This document shows, piece after piece, positions 1 through 8,807 of a DNA stretch of 64,000 nt. The stretch is from positions 62,001 through 126,000 of the forward strand of contig JHXB01000006.1 of NCBI GenBank assembly GCA_000621905.1, given 5' to 3'. The notes under the pieces were generated by a model, which was given only the letters and a program-made list of their open reading frames with translations, had not been told where the DNA came from and did no database searches. Origin of the DNA: Lachnospiraceae bacterium NC2004 (GTDB taxonomy: Bacteria; Bacillota; Clostridia; Lachnospirales; Lachnospiraceae). Numbering within the stretch: position 1 is the stretch's first letter; every line of letters begins with the position of its first letter. Made by a program: the position numbers and the translations under genes.

Positions 1-1362
1 TCTCCACATATCGGAACTCATTCTCTTCTTAAAAAGAAGACTATAACCACAAATCAGTACAAGTGCAATTGTTACTATGTAGGCAACAAGACGCACTAAA
101 CTAGAATTAAAACGATACGACACGGCAAATAGCACAATCAGTCCCGTCAAAACAATCATACACGCAAGTTTATCGCTCTTTCGATTTTTATACGACAATG
201 CCACGAACGCATCCGCTGCAAGTGTAATAACAAAGAATATCATATATATAACATGCCTGTTGTGAAGTCCATGAGTATAGTGAAACAAGTGAATAATATA
301 ATTACATGTTTTACCGTTTATCCCAAGTAAAAGAATAATTAAAACAAATAGTTTTCTAAGTCTTACGTTTAAAGGAATTCTACCGATTCCAAAATAGACG
401 AGTGCCAGAACCAAAACAAATATACCAATGTATAAATTACACTCCCAATACGAATCTACACTATTACCTGCAAGCAAAAAAGGTGTTCCCCATATTGCTT
501 TATCTAACACTTTAAACCAATTAACGAAGAAACCAATTCCTTTATATTCAGAAAACCCATATCCCTCTTGAGCAGCGCAAAGCATTGGAATAAAAAAATA
601 AGCCGAAATCATAACGGCTATAAAAGATAGCGTAAGGACTTTAACAGATTTTACAACAAAACACTTCAGATTCTTAAAATCTAATGTAAAATAGTACAAC
701 ACGATAAAAAAGCACCCAACAAACCCCATATAAACATTGCTGTTCATCAAAAAAATCAAAGATATAAAGTATAATTTCCACCCTTTGCCTACAACAAATC
801 TCTCTAATCCAAGAGCTACTAAAGGCATAAGACAATATGGCGTAATATAATTAATCGCCATCGACATGTTATATAACTGCGGTATCAGTGCAAATGGAAC
901 CGCGAATAAAAGATACTCCCATGAATCCTTACGAAATCCGAATCCGGTTTCCCTATTAATCAAATAGTATCTCATTACGATATACATACACAAAGAATGA
1001 ATTATATAAATGACATCGCACACAACATTGTAATACTTAAATGGAAAAAGGCTAAGAATTACCAGAGGAAGATTAGTTAAACACGTCACAAAAAAGAGAT
1101 AGAAATTCATCCCCCCAAGCGAATGCCACGTGTAGAATATACTATCCCCATTAAGTATCTTTCTCTTAAATTCAGAAACGCCACCAAACAAAGTGGCCTG
1201 GTTATCTCCTCCAACGTATGCCTTATCACCAAATATTCCAAGTCCATTTATCGCACATACAATTAGATGAGTTAAGAGCACAACAGAAAAGCCTATAACA
1301 AAATACCGATTATCAAACAACCATCTCTTTAATGATCTTACGTTCTTTGAAATTGTATTCAT
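1..1362 (-). CDS. YfhO-family membrane glycosyltransferase, N-terminal 454 residues (cut by window edge)
   Basis: The reading frame is open from an ATG at 1362 to base 1, so the C-terminus lies outside the window. The translated part is a polytopic membrane protein that opens with a TM helix, then an extracytoplasmic loop with the motif YVGGDNQ near residue 50, then many hydrophobic helices. The same loop motif and order occur in the two full-length homologues at 11637 and 14251. YfhO proteins are GT-C-like; in Bacillus subtilis, YfhO acts with the CsbB glycosyltransferase to glycosylate lipoteichoic acid outside the membrane. Only 3 bases separate it from the glycosyltransferase gene upstream, so it is the last visible gene of the cassette-1 operon and probably transfers that cassette's sugar. 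The family call is firm; the substrate is inferred. Confidence 0.85.
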   Translation of the reverse strand, partial: MNTISKNVRSLKRWLFDNRYFVIGFSVVLLTHLIVCAINGLGIFGDKAYVGGDNQATLFGGVSEFKRKILNGDSIFYTWHSLGGMNFYLFFVTCLTNLPLVILSLFPFKYYNVVCDVIYIIHSLCMYIVMRYYLINRETGFGFRKDSWEYLLFAVPFALIPQLYNMSMAINYITPYCLMPLVALGLERFVVGKGWKLYFISLIFLMNSNVYMGFVGCFFIVLYYFTLDFKNLKCFVVKSVKVLTLSFIAVMISAYFFIPMLCAAQEGYGFSEYKGIGFFVNWFKVLDKAIWGTPFLLAGNSVDSYWECNLYIGIFVLVLALVYFGIGRIPLNVRLRKLFVLIILLLGINGKTCNYIIHLFHYTHGLHNRHVIYMIFFVITLAADAFVALSYKNRKSDKLACMIVLTGLIVLFAVSYRFNSSLVRLVAYIVTIALVLICGYSLLFKKRMSSDMWR

Positions 1363-1365
1363 ATG

Positions 1366-2331
1366 TTATACCTTCTCCTTTTCATTATCTGATTCTGATT
1401 CAAATCCAATCCTTTCAAGTTCAACAACTAAAGGTCTGTTCATTACTCTTTTATTAATACTTAAAATATATTCACCAATAAGCCCCAAGAATATCAATTG
1501 AACTCCGCCTAAAAAAAACATTCCAACAACCATCGGAGCAGTTCCTACTTCAAACGCATTCCAATGGACGAGTTTATAAACAAGATAAAAAACTGCAACA
1601 ACAAAACTAACAAAAGCTATAAAAGCACCAAAGAACGTGGCCAGTCTTAATCCAACCTTCGTATACGAAGTAAAACTAAGCATCGCCACATCATACAACT
1701 TAAAGAAAGAATTAAACTTAGAATACCCTGCCCTTCTCAGTTGTTGTTCGTAGGGGATGCTAATCCTTTTAAAACCCAATTCAGCAACAAGACCGCGTAA
1801 AAAAGGAGTAGGATCATTTAGATTTCTCAGCACCTCAAGAAAACTGGCATCGTACAATCCAAAACCGGTATAGTGTTCAATCTGTTCAACTTCCGAAAAT
1901 CTCTTTATCAATCTATAATAACAAGAACGAAAAAAACGAATGATTTGATTCTCCTTGCTCGTTGTTTTAATGCACGAAACAATCTTATATCCTTTCTCCC
2001 ACTGCTCAATCATTTTAGGAATCATCTCCACAGGTTCCTGAAAATCTGCAGCCATTACAATTGCACAGTCTCCCGTCACTTGTAACATTCCATATACAGT
2101 TGAATTGTTAGGTCCAAAATTTTTGGCATTAAATACCGCCTTAATCTTTGGATTGTTCTGGTTAAGAGCGCGTATTATGTTTCTTGTATTATCTTGAGAA
2201 TCGTTATCAATAAAAACGATCTCATAATCATATCGAGGGAAACATTCTAACTGCTCCACAATGGCTTTACTCAAAGGTTCTACATTATCTTCCTCGTTAT
2301 ATGTAGGAATTAATACACTAATACGTTTCAC
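1366..2331 (-). CDS. GT2 polyprenyl-phosphate glycosyltransferase with two C-terminal TM helices (GtrB/CsbB-like)
   Basis: This 321-residue protein has a GT-A catalytic domain in its first ~220 residues (start motif SVLIPTYNEEDN, a FIDNDSQDNT donor loop, and MAADFQEP in place of the usual DxD), then two TM helices near residues 230-250 and 265-290. That layout is typical of enzymes that load a sugar from a nucleotide donor onto undecaprenyl phosphate on the cytoplasmic face. The start is GTG at 2331, with an AAGGA ribosome-binding site 8 bases upstream; there is no better ATG. It lies between an FkbM methyltransferase gene and a yfhO gene, so it probably makes the lipid-linked donor used by that YfhO. 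No flippase gene is seen in this operon. Confidence 0.85.
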   Translation of the reverse strand: MKRISVLIPTYNEEDNVEPLSKAIVEQLECFPRYDYEIVFIDNDSQDNTRNIIRALNQNNPKIKAVFNAKNFGPNNSTVYGMLQVTGDCAIVMAADFQEPVEMIPKMIEQWEKGYKIVSCIKTTSKENQIIRFFRSCYYRLIKRFSEVEQIEHYTGFGLYDASFLEVLRNLNDPTPFLRGLVAELGFKRISIPYEQQLRRAGYSKFNSFFKLYDVAMLSFTSYTKVGLRLATFFGAFIAFVSFVVAVFYLVYKLVHWNAFEVGTAPMVVGMFFLGGVQLIFLGLIGEYILSINKRVMNRPLVVELERIGFESESDNEKEKV

Positions 2332-2367
2332 TGCTCATTTCCTTTCATTGACACTGATTTATCCGAT

Positions 2368-3315
2368 TCATCTCAAGAAAAAGAAGTTTGTCTCACTCGT
2401 ATCATCTGTAATAGCTCCTATATCAACCATAGCGCCTTCTCTAATCGTAGCACAATGATAACCAAAACCTTTCATATAGTCTATTACATCATTAGGATGA
2501 TAGCCAAATCTCTTAGCGTGTTTACGCAACAGTTCACAATACACTAAAGGTTTATTATTGCTAAGAGTATCTTTGGCTCCTTCGAGAACAAATTTTTCAT
2601 TCCCTTCTACGTCTATTTTTATAAAGCCTATATCATCAATTGAGTACTTACTAACTATACTATCAACTGTATCAACCTTACATACAACCTTTTCTAAAGT
2701 CTTTTCTCCGGTGTACTCACCTAAATCATTGCTTTTACTCATATAAAACTCATCGTTTATAGGACGAAGAGAAGCCGCCTCACATGAAGCCGGTAAATAG
2801 AATTCAAAACTCCCTTCTTCATTAGAAATACCAAGATTATACGTCTTAACACTATCCGAACCCACACCATTTAAGCGCACAGTCTTATTCAGCATATCAT
2901 AAGTACTTGGAATAGGTTCAAAAACATGGTACATAACATCCGGAACGGATTGATATAATTCCAGACTAAAAAGTCCAACGTTACCACCTATATCCAATAC
3001 ATTCTTGCACTCATTGTTTTTAAGATATGAAACAACGTAATCCATGTCTTCCTTTTCAGAGTCTTCACCCATAATTAACTGTGTTTCAGCTCGACATATT
3101 GTTTGAGAAAAATCAAAGTACATTTTCAATCCTCGCTTGTTCTCAAGTATACATCCCTCAGAAGTAATTGAGATAGACTCACAATCATCACTATCTTCAA
3201 TCATCCTTTGAACCTGAGGAATAACGTGCAAATAGTTCTCTCGCATTATGGTCCAGTATAATCTTTTGTCTATCTTGCCTTCCTCCCATTTGCGCTTTAT
3301 ATCAACCATATTCAT
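2368..3315 (-). CDS. FkbM-family SAM-dependent methyltransferase
   Basis: A 315-residue protein with a class I methyltransferase fold in its C-terminal two thirds: the SAM-binding motif VLDIGGNVGLFSLEL, the acidic strand VFEPIPSTYD, and the FkbM signature IKIDVEGNEKFVLEGA. These enzymes usually O-methylate sugars or secondary metabolites. I start it at ATG 3315, nine bases after a GGAGG; an upstream TTG in frame sits next to that ribosome-binding site and cannot use it. It follows the epimerase gene by about 20 bases and precedes the glycosyltransferase gene by 36, so it likely methylates the cassette-1 sugar. The acceptor position cannot be read from sequence. Confidence 0.85.
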   Translation of the reverse strand: MNMVDIKRKWEEGKIDKRLYWTIMRENYLHVIPQVQRMIEDSDDCESISITSEGCILENKRGLKMYFDFSQTICRAETQLIMGEDSEKEDMDYVVSYLKNNECKNVLDIGGNVGLFSLELYQSVPDVMYHVFEPIPSTYDMLNKTVRLNGVGSDSVKTYNLGISNEEGSFEFYLPASCEAASLRPINDEFYMSKSNDLGEYTGEKTLEKVVCKVDTVDSIVSKYSIDDIGFIKIDVEGNEKFVLEGAKDTLSNNKPLVYCELLRKHAKRFGYHPNDVIDYMKGFGYHCATIREGAMVDIGAITDDTSETNFFFLR

Positions 3316-3336
3316 AATAAACAACCTCCATTTCTA

Positions 3337-4404
3337 CTACTTATTAGTATTATTGTTATCTTTTAAATACTCATACACTCTCTTAAATCCGTCTAGGGTT
3401 GAATACTCACACTTCCACCCTAATTCTCTTATCTTATCCGAAGCCGGAAGGCACCCTTGGTTAACGGTCGCTTCCATATACGTATCTTCCGAAGAACGCA
3501 ACTTATACACAACATCAACTTTGTTTTTAGGAATTGTAGAAAGAATATCAGCCAACTCTCCTATACTCAAAAATTCATCGGTATTAGATATATTATAAGC
3601 CTCTCCACCGTTACCATTTATTAGCATCAAAAAGAAAGCATGTACCGCATCTGCCACATAACAAAACGGCCTCTTAGCTCTTCCATCACTATACATTTCT
3701 ATCGGTTGATTGTTTAATATACACCTGACAAAAGACGAAAACACTCTAGGGTCATTATCTACATCCATAGTTGGGCCATAAGTATGTGCTATTCTAGCTA
3801 TACACGTTTTAACTCCATATTCAGTATAAAATGATCTACATAAAGTCTCTCCCATCCGCTTACTCTCGCCATAACAACTATGACTATCAAGCGGATCTAA
3901 AGCTCCCATTTCATCCTCAGAATACGGCTCACTAGACTTAATATTACCATAAACATCTCCGGTGCTGAAGAACAAAAAACCTTCACACCCCTTTATAGCA
4001 GCATGTTTTAGAAGATTATACGTTCCAATAGCATTAGGTTCTATAACTTCAACCGGATTAGTTGAATAAGTTCTCGGGTTAGACAATCCTGCTGCATGTA
4101 TTATGTAGTCTATAAAGCCTAACTTCGAGATGTCTTCCATGATACTCACATCTGTAAAGGCAAAACCATCCGCTTCCCAATAATCTCCAAATCTTTTATA
4201 CGCATTATTTTTTGACCTTCCTTGCGCAATTACTGTAACATTTATCCCTTTTTCACGGCGCAAATATATCAAAAAATAAACAATATACGTGGCTAGCATA
4301 CCGTATGCTCCGGTTACTAATACTGTCTTTCCTTCAAACACATCCCAGTTAATAGCTCTTTTATAGATATTCTCCAGGTCTTCTTCTATAATTCTGTGAA
4401 ACAT
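3337..4404 (-). CDS. Extended-SDR NAD-dependent epimerase/dehydratase (UDP-glucuronate decarboxylase-like)
   Basis: The 355-residue protein has an N-terminal Rossmann motif (VLVTGAYGMLATYI near residue 28), an IIHAAG strand, the catalytic FFSTGDVYG serine region, YGESKRMGE as the YxxxK pair, and the conserved C-terminal stretch RPFCYVADAV. The combination of ARIAHTYGP and RPFCYV is closest, in my reading, to UDP-glucuronate decarboxylase and dTDP-glucose 4,6-dehydratase relatives, so the substrate is probably a nucleotide sugar. The ATG at 4404 has a GGAG seven bases upstream. It is the only clear nucleotide-sugar enzyme in cassette 1, which suggests the unusual intermediate made upstream either becomes nucleotide-activated or is joined to a sugar processed here. 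Confidence 0.8.
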   Translation of the reverse strand: MFHRIIEEDLENIYKRAINWDVFEGKTVLVTGAYGMLATYIVYFLIYLRREKGINVTVIAQGRSKNNAYKRFGDYWEADGFAFTDVSIMEDISKLGFIDYIIHAAGLSNPRTYSTNPVEVIEPNAIGTYNLLKHAAIKGCEGFLFFSTGDVYGNIKSSEPYSEDEMGALDPLDSHSCYGESKRMGETLCRSFYTEYGVKTCIARIAHTYGPTMDVDNDPRVFSSFVRCILNNQPIEMYSDGRAKRPFCYVADAVHAFFLMLINGNGGEAYNISNTDEFLSIGELADILSTIPKNKVDVVYKLRSSEDTYMEATVNQGCLPASDKIRELGWKCEYSTLDGFKRVYEYLKDNNNTNK

Positions 4405-4444
4405 TTTTATTCTCCAACTACTGTCTTCTCATCATCAGGCATAA

Positions 4445-4897
4445 TCAATTTCTTTGTATCAATTCTAACCAATTTCCCTCCGGATCACGACAGAAACAAC
4501 ACAAATTACCATTATTCATACGAAACATACGTGTATATATGCTACCACCATTCTCTACAATCTTGTTAATAACAGATTCCATGTCATCAACACCAAAGGC
4601 TATATGAGCCATTCCGGTAGCAAAAACCGCCAAGCTTGAATCTACTGATTCACTTCGAATGTCACTTACTACTTTTACAAGCTCAATCATATCTCCCTGT
4701 TGTTGAATCTTACCATACGGTGTAATAAGCTTGGATGTAACAATCTCTACATTATTAAATCCAATCAGCTCATCAAGCAGCTCATTAGAATCCGGTTCTT
4801 TACTACACACAGCAAACATACCAAAAACGCTCTTATAAAACTGCTCCATATAATCAATATTATCAACGTACAGCCCTGTATGCCTTATAGCAATCAT
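4445..4897 (-). CDS. VOC (glyoxalase/bleomycin resistance) superfamily metalloenzyme
   Basis: A 150-residue protein made of two beta-alpha-beta-beta-beta modules. Likely metal ligands are His6 in the first strand, the His of MAHIAFGV near residue 95, and the Glu of the terminal WLELIQ motif. VOC enzymes catalyse isomerisation, epimerisation or dioxygenation at a divalent metal. Within an operon that also carries a sugar-phosphate cyclase, it recalls VOC epimerases of C7-cyclitol pathways, such as the 2-epi-5-epi-valiolone epimerase of cetoniacytone biosynthesis. That parallel is from context, not from a sequence alignment. It starts 12 bases after the SDR gene. A glyoxalase or methylmalonyl-CoA epimerase role cannot be excluded. 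Confidence 0.8.
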   Translation of the reverse strand: MIAIRHTGLYVDNIDYMEQFYKSVFGMFAVCSKEPDSNELLDELIGFNNVEIVTSKLITPYGKIQQQGDMIELVKVVSDIRSESVDSSLAVFATGMAHIAFGVDDMESVINKIVENGGSIYTRMFRMNNGNLCCFCRDPEGNWLELIQRN

Positions 4898-4909
4898 TTG
4901 ACCTGCTCC

Positions 4910-5659
4910 TCACTTCAACGACATTCCACCGTCAACAGGAATAACAGCTCCTGTTATATAATCCGCATCTTCAGATGCCAAAAACATAATTAATTTAGCT
5001 ATTTGTTCAGGTTTAGATATATATCCCATCGGAATAACACCATCAAATCTTGAAAAATCACGATTAGTAAACAACTCAGTATCTACTATTCCGGGACATA
5101 CAACATTTACTCTAACATCCGGTGCATAATTAAGAGCACATAACTTAGAAAACTTAACAACAGCAGATTTAGACGCTCCATACATATAGTTCTTCGTTCC
5201 ACTTGTAAATATATCCAACCCGCTTATAGATGCGTTATTAATTATGCATCCACGGCTCTTCTTTAGGTCGTTTATAAACGCTTTAGTCATAAGCATAACT
5301 GAATTGACATTAGTTGAAAACGTCGTACTCCAATCGTCAAAAACCATATCATCGAGAGATTGGGTAATAAACACACCTGCGTTGTTAACAAGAACATCAA
5401 TGATTATTCCTTCATTCGACATCATCTCATATATTTTTTCAACTTCCTCAGGTGAACTAACGTCACACTGAAGAAACATCCCATTTCTTCCCAACTCCTT
5501 TATATCAGCAACAACTTTATTTCCACGATTCTGATTCCTGCCTACAACATAAACGTCAGCACCTTCTTTAGCAAATGCTATAGATGTTGCCCTTCCAATT
5601 CCTGAAGTAGCACCTGTTATCAATACTTTCTTACCTTCAAACCTCATATAATCACTCAT
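4910..5659 (-). CDS. Classical SDR oxidoreductase (FabG-like)
   Basis: A 249-residue classical short-chain dehydrogenase/reductase. Visible motifs are the cofactor loop TGATSGIGRA near residue 15, NNAGVF near 90, the catalytic Ser of NNASISG, YGASKSAVV (YxxxK), and the C-terminal PVDGGMSLK. An Arg in VVGRNQNRG after the second strand hints at NADP(H). Its start overlaps the end of the TPP-enzyme gene by 8 bases, so the two are probably translationally coupled and may act in sequence: carboligation to give a ketone, then reduction by this enzyme, as in the YerE/YerF step of yersiniose synthesis. An alternative start at the fifth residue (Met) is possible. Confidence 0.88.
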   Translation of the reverse strand: MSDYMRFEGKKVLITGATSGIGRATSIAFAKEGADVYVVGRNQNRGNKVVADIKELGRNGMFLQCDVSSPEEVEKIYEMMSNEGIIIDVLVNNAGVFITQSLDDMVFDDWSTTFSTNVNSVMLMTKAFINDLKKSRGCIINNASISGLDIFTSGTKNYMYGASKSAVVKFSKLCALNYAPDVRVNVVCPGIVDTELFTNRDFSRFDGVIPMGYISKPEQIAKLIMFLASEDADYITGAVIPVDGGMSLK

Positions 5660-7466
5660 CCTCTAACATATCAATTATCATATTCGCTTTTAGTTCTTCT
5701 CGCGGCAAAAACGGTGACATATCTTCCAACGGTGGCGAAATAATTGTTCCGTCTTCAAGTCGTTTAGCAGATAGTTTAGGCTCAAAAAGTTGATTTTTTG
5801 TACATACAACCTCACAAATGCAATAGCCTTTATGATTCATCACTTTTCTAATACCGTCAACAGTATCGCGATTAGTCTCTATTTTGAAATAAGGTATGTC
5901 ATATGCCCAAGCAAGTTTACTAAAATCAGGGAACCCCAAATCACAACTATCCGGTCCAACTCCAACTAGTTTATTCTTAAACAGATTATTCTGAGTCTGA
6001 CGAATCTGATGGTAACCATCATTATTAATCACGAATACTTTGACAGGCAACTTATAGGTAACCACCGTCTGCAATTCCTGAATATTCATCTGAACACTTC
6101 CGTCACCTTCAATGCATAGAACTTCACTTTTATGATTAGCTATACACGCTCCTACCGCTGCCGGCAATCCATATCCCATAGAAGAGAAGGCACAATTCAT
6201 AATAAACCTCTGATTCTTGTCTATATGAACAGTCTGACTTCCTACAACACTTGCAGAACCATTAGACACAACTATTACTGAATCTTTTCCGCTTGCTCTG
6301 CTTAGTTTGTCCACAAAGTTATATACATTCACCTCACCATTATTCTCCTGCTGTTTCTTTGTAACTACAGGGTAATTATCTTTCCACAACCTGCATCTAT
6401 CAATCCAAGCATCCCACTCTGATAACTGACAATCTTGGTAATCAGTTAGTTTGTCTAATACACCTCCAAGGAAATCTTTAGCATCCATGCAAATCGGCAT
6501 ATCAACACGAATCGTAGGCTTCTTCAGCTCTTCAGAGTCAACGTCAACATCAATAACATATGCTTCTCTCGCCCAAGTATCAACATCGTATCCTACTTGA
6601 TATACGCTAAGTCTGTTACCTACCGCAATAACCAAATCACTATTCTGAACGGCAAAATTTCCTGCGCGGTCACCCATAATTCCACCGCGCCCTACGTAAT
6701 TCCTGTCATCTGATTCTATCAAATCAACGCTGTCCCAACACGTAACCACAGGAATTCTCAGTCGCTTTACGACTTCGTTAAACTCATTCAATGCATTAGC
6801 GATACGTATGCCATTACCGGCATAGAATACCGGTCTCTCTGAAGCTGTTATACGGTTAATAACGTCATCAAACAACTCATTCTTTTTATCATCAACTGAT
6901 TCTTGAATACTATCGCACGCATACAAATCATTTACTTCCACCATACTCCCTTGTATATCAACAGGAATATCGATCCAAACCGGCCCCGGTCGATCACTCA
7001 CAGCAATATGCAACGCCTTCTCAAGATGATATCGAATACTAAGTGGGTCAGTAATCATAACTGCATACTTCGTCATGTTAGAAACTGCAGAAACTATATC
7101 AAATTCTTGTCCTCCTAATGTGCGTAGGTTCAATCCACTACTGCTAACTGTCAGTGTAGACTTAACTTGACCCGAAAACACTAGCATAGGAACCGAATCT
7201 TGAAAAGCACCTGCAACACCATTCAAAGCGTTAACAGCACCCGGTCCGCTCGTCACACACACGCCGGCTACCTTGTTACACATCTTATAATAGCCTTCTG
7301 CTGCCATGCTACAAGCCTGCTCATGATGTTGATATACACACTTCAACGAGCTACAGTGCCCAAAACTATCATTCATATGCATAGCTCCACCACCAACAAC
7401 TGAAAATATGGTGTCTATTCCATTATTCACAAGAAAATCAGCTATATAATCTGAGACTCTAATCAT
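5652..7466 (-). CDS. Thiamine-diphosphate-dependent enzyme of the acetolactate synthase family (non-housekeeping)
   Basis: The 604-residue protein has the three-domain layout of acetolactate-synthase-type enzymes. Glu49 in the YQHHEQA motif is the expected TPP-activating residue, and the TPP/Mg site runs from GDG at 454-456 to NN at 481-482. It is not the branched-chain amino-acid enzyme, because a proper ilvB occurs at 57090. Relatives in polysaccharide clusters carry out decarboxylative two-carbon additions from pyruvate to keto-sugars (YerE) or act on cyclic diketones. Here it sits 3 bases after the kinase gene and overlaps the SDR gene, so it belongs to the cassette-1 sugar pathway. Whether it binds FAD is not evident. 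The substrate is unknown. Confidence 0.85.
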   Translation of the reverse strand: MIRVSDYIADFLVNNGIDTIFSVVGGGAMHMNDSFGHCSSLKCVYQHHEQACSMAAEGYYKMCNKVAGVCVTSGPGAVNALNGVAGAFQDSVPMLVFSGQVKSTLTVSSSGLNLRTLGGQEFDIVSAVSNMTKYAVMITDPLSIRYHLEKALHIAVSDRPGPVWIDIPVDIQGSMVEVNDLYACDSIQESVDDKKNELFDDVINRITASERPVFYAGNGIRIANALNEFNEVVKRLRIPVVTCWDSVDLIESDDRNYVGRGGIMGDRAGNFAVQNSDLVIAVGNRLSVYQVGYDVDTWAREAYVIDVDVDSEELKKPTIRVDMPICMDAKDFLGGVLDKLTDYQDCQLSEWDAWIDRCRLWKDNYPVVTKKQQENNGEVNVYNFVDKLSRASGKDSVIVVSNGSASVVGSQTVHIDKNQRFIMNCAFSSMGYGLPAAVGACIANHKSEVLCIEGDGSVQMNIQELQTVVTYKLPVKVFVINNDGYHQIRQTQNNLFKNKLVGVGPDSCDLGFPDFSKLAWAYDIPYFKIETNRDTVDGIRKVMNHKGYCICEVVCTKNQLFEPKLSAKRLEDGTIISPPLEDMSPFLPREELKANMIIDMLEDE

Positions 7467-7469
7467 AAT

Positions 7470-8807
7470 CTACCTACCAAACCAAGACTCTAACATTGCG
7501 TATTTCATACATCCATATAATGCATCATTATCTGACATAATCAATTCAACATCTTCATCAATCCCATCAATTATTCCGTCTATTAGCACATTCCATCTAT
7601 TAGCTACTCCACCTGTAAAGAGAACTTCATTATACAACGGTAAACCTTCATTTACTTTATCAACCGCTTTCAAAAAATTATCAATCATGCAACTAAACAC
7701 CGCGCCCATAAGATTATCAATGGTAAACTCATACTCATTAATATCTCTAATTGATCCACTAGTCTCATCTGTAATGGCATTTTCAAAAAAGCTTACATCT
7801 ACCGACAAAGTGCTCTCACTTATGCTCTCTTTAGTTACAGCATCATGCATATAACTCCAGATCTCTTCGTCCAATATCCCAAACCTTTTACCGATAATCG
7901 ACTTCAAAAATCTGAAAAACACATTTATAGCTCTTCCCGACGGTATATGAGGTATTGTCTTAAGATAATAGCCATTAAAGTACGGACGTGTCTGACAATC
8001 ATCAAACAAAACGCATTCATCAAGTAATCTCGAAACCTGCGCACCAGTCCCCATATTAATCGAAAGCATACCTAAATCATTGAAACCACCGCCTAGCAAC
8101 GCCGATTGTTGATCGCCAATTGCAGGCAAAACATTTATAAGACACTCTCCTACTTGAACTAAAAATGTTTCTTCACTTATTACCGGGAACCGAACATCAC
8201 TCTCTCCTATCAAACATGAGATGTATTCCTTGTTCCAGCGATTATTTCTTATATCACACATACCACTCGCAGCGGCATTAGTTGGATGGCAGAACGGTTC
8301 ATGATTAACTATTCTCTTAATAATATAATCCCCTAAAGTATAGAAGTATAACCTATCTTTAGTATTCAACTTACCTTCCATACTCATCCAACAAAGTGTA
8401 GAACTAGGCAGTCCCGATCTAAGCGGCATACCTGAATCACTAATAAATCGACTTACTTTATCTATATTCTCGGATTTATACAGATGATTTAAAACCTCAT
8501 CGCAAGAAGTATACTCCTCCTTCCATGAAATGTAATCAGTATACGGGGTACCATCTTCATAGGCCAAAATAAATCCATGCATCTCATTATCTATACATAA
8601 AGTAGCATCATCAACAACATCTACACACTCAAGAAGAAAGTTCTCTATTATTCGCAATGTTTCTTCTATTCTGTAAGTATTAAAAACCGAGTTCAACTCT
8701 CTTTTGATATCCGGTGTAGGTATCCTGACATTGTTCTTTAGTTCACCGTCAACAAACAAGCCACATTTTACGAAACTTGCGCCACTGTCAACTGCTATAA
8801 TATTCAT
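7470..8807 (-). CDS. FGGY-family carbohydrate kinase, sedoheptulokinase-like
   Basis: The 445-residue protein has the two-domain FGGY/actin fold. The N-terminal phosphate loop IAVDSGASFVKCGLF lies at residues 4-18, MHGFILA at 76-82, the catalytic Asp232 in AIGDQQSALLGGG, the adenine-side loop NMGTGAQVS, and FTGGVANRW near the C-terminus. The MHG motif and its surroundings look more like sedoheptulokinase than glycerol or xylulose kinases, but this is from memory of the family. The ATG at 8807 has a GGAGG upstream and overlaps the cyclase gene by 20 bases, which implies tight coupling. It probably phosphorylates the open-chain substrate of the cyclase, or re-phosphorylates its product. Confidence 0.83.
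   Translation of the reverse strand: MNIIAVDSGASFVKCGLFVDGELKNNVRIPTPDIKRELNSVFNTYRIEETLRIIENFLLECVDVVDDATLCIDNEMHGFILAYEDGTPYTDYISWKEEYTSCDEVLNHLYKSENIDKVSRFISDSGMPLRSGLPSSTLCWMSMEGKLNTKDRLYFYTLGDYIIKRIVNHEPFCHPTNAAASGMCDIRNNRWNKEYISCLIGESDVRFPVISEETFLVQVGECLINVLPAIGDQQSALLGGGFNDLGMLSINMGTGAQVSRLLDECVLFDDCQTRPYFNGYYLKTIPHIPSGRAINVFFRFLKSIIGKRFGILDEEIWSYMHDAVTKESISESTLSVDVSFFENAITDETSGSIRDINEYEFTIDNLMGAVFSCMIDNFLKAVDKVNEGLPLYNEVLFTGGVANRWNVLIDGIIDGIDEDVELIMSDNDALYGCMKYAMLESWFGR

Noticed and set aside
5652-7466. Second ilvB for amino-acid synthesis
   Set aside because: It sits in a glycan operon, and a standard ilvB with its own motifs is at 57090.
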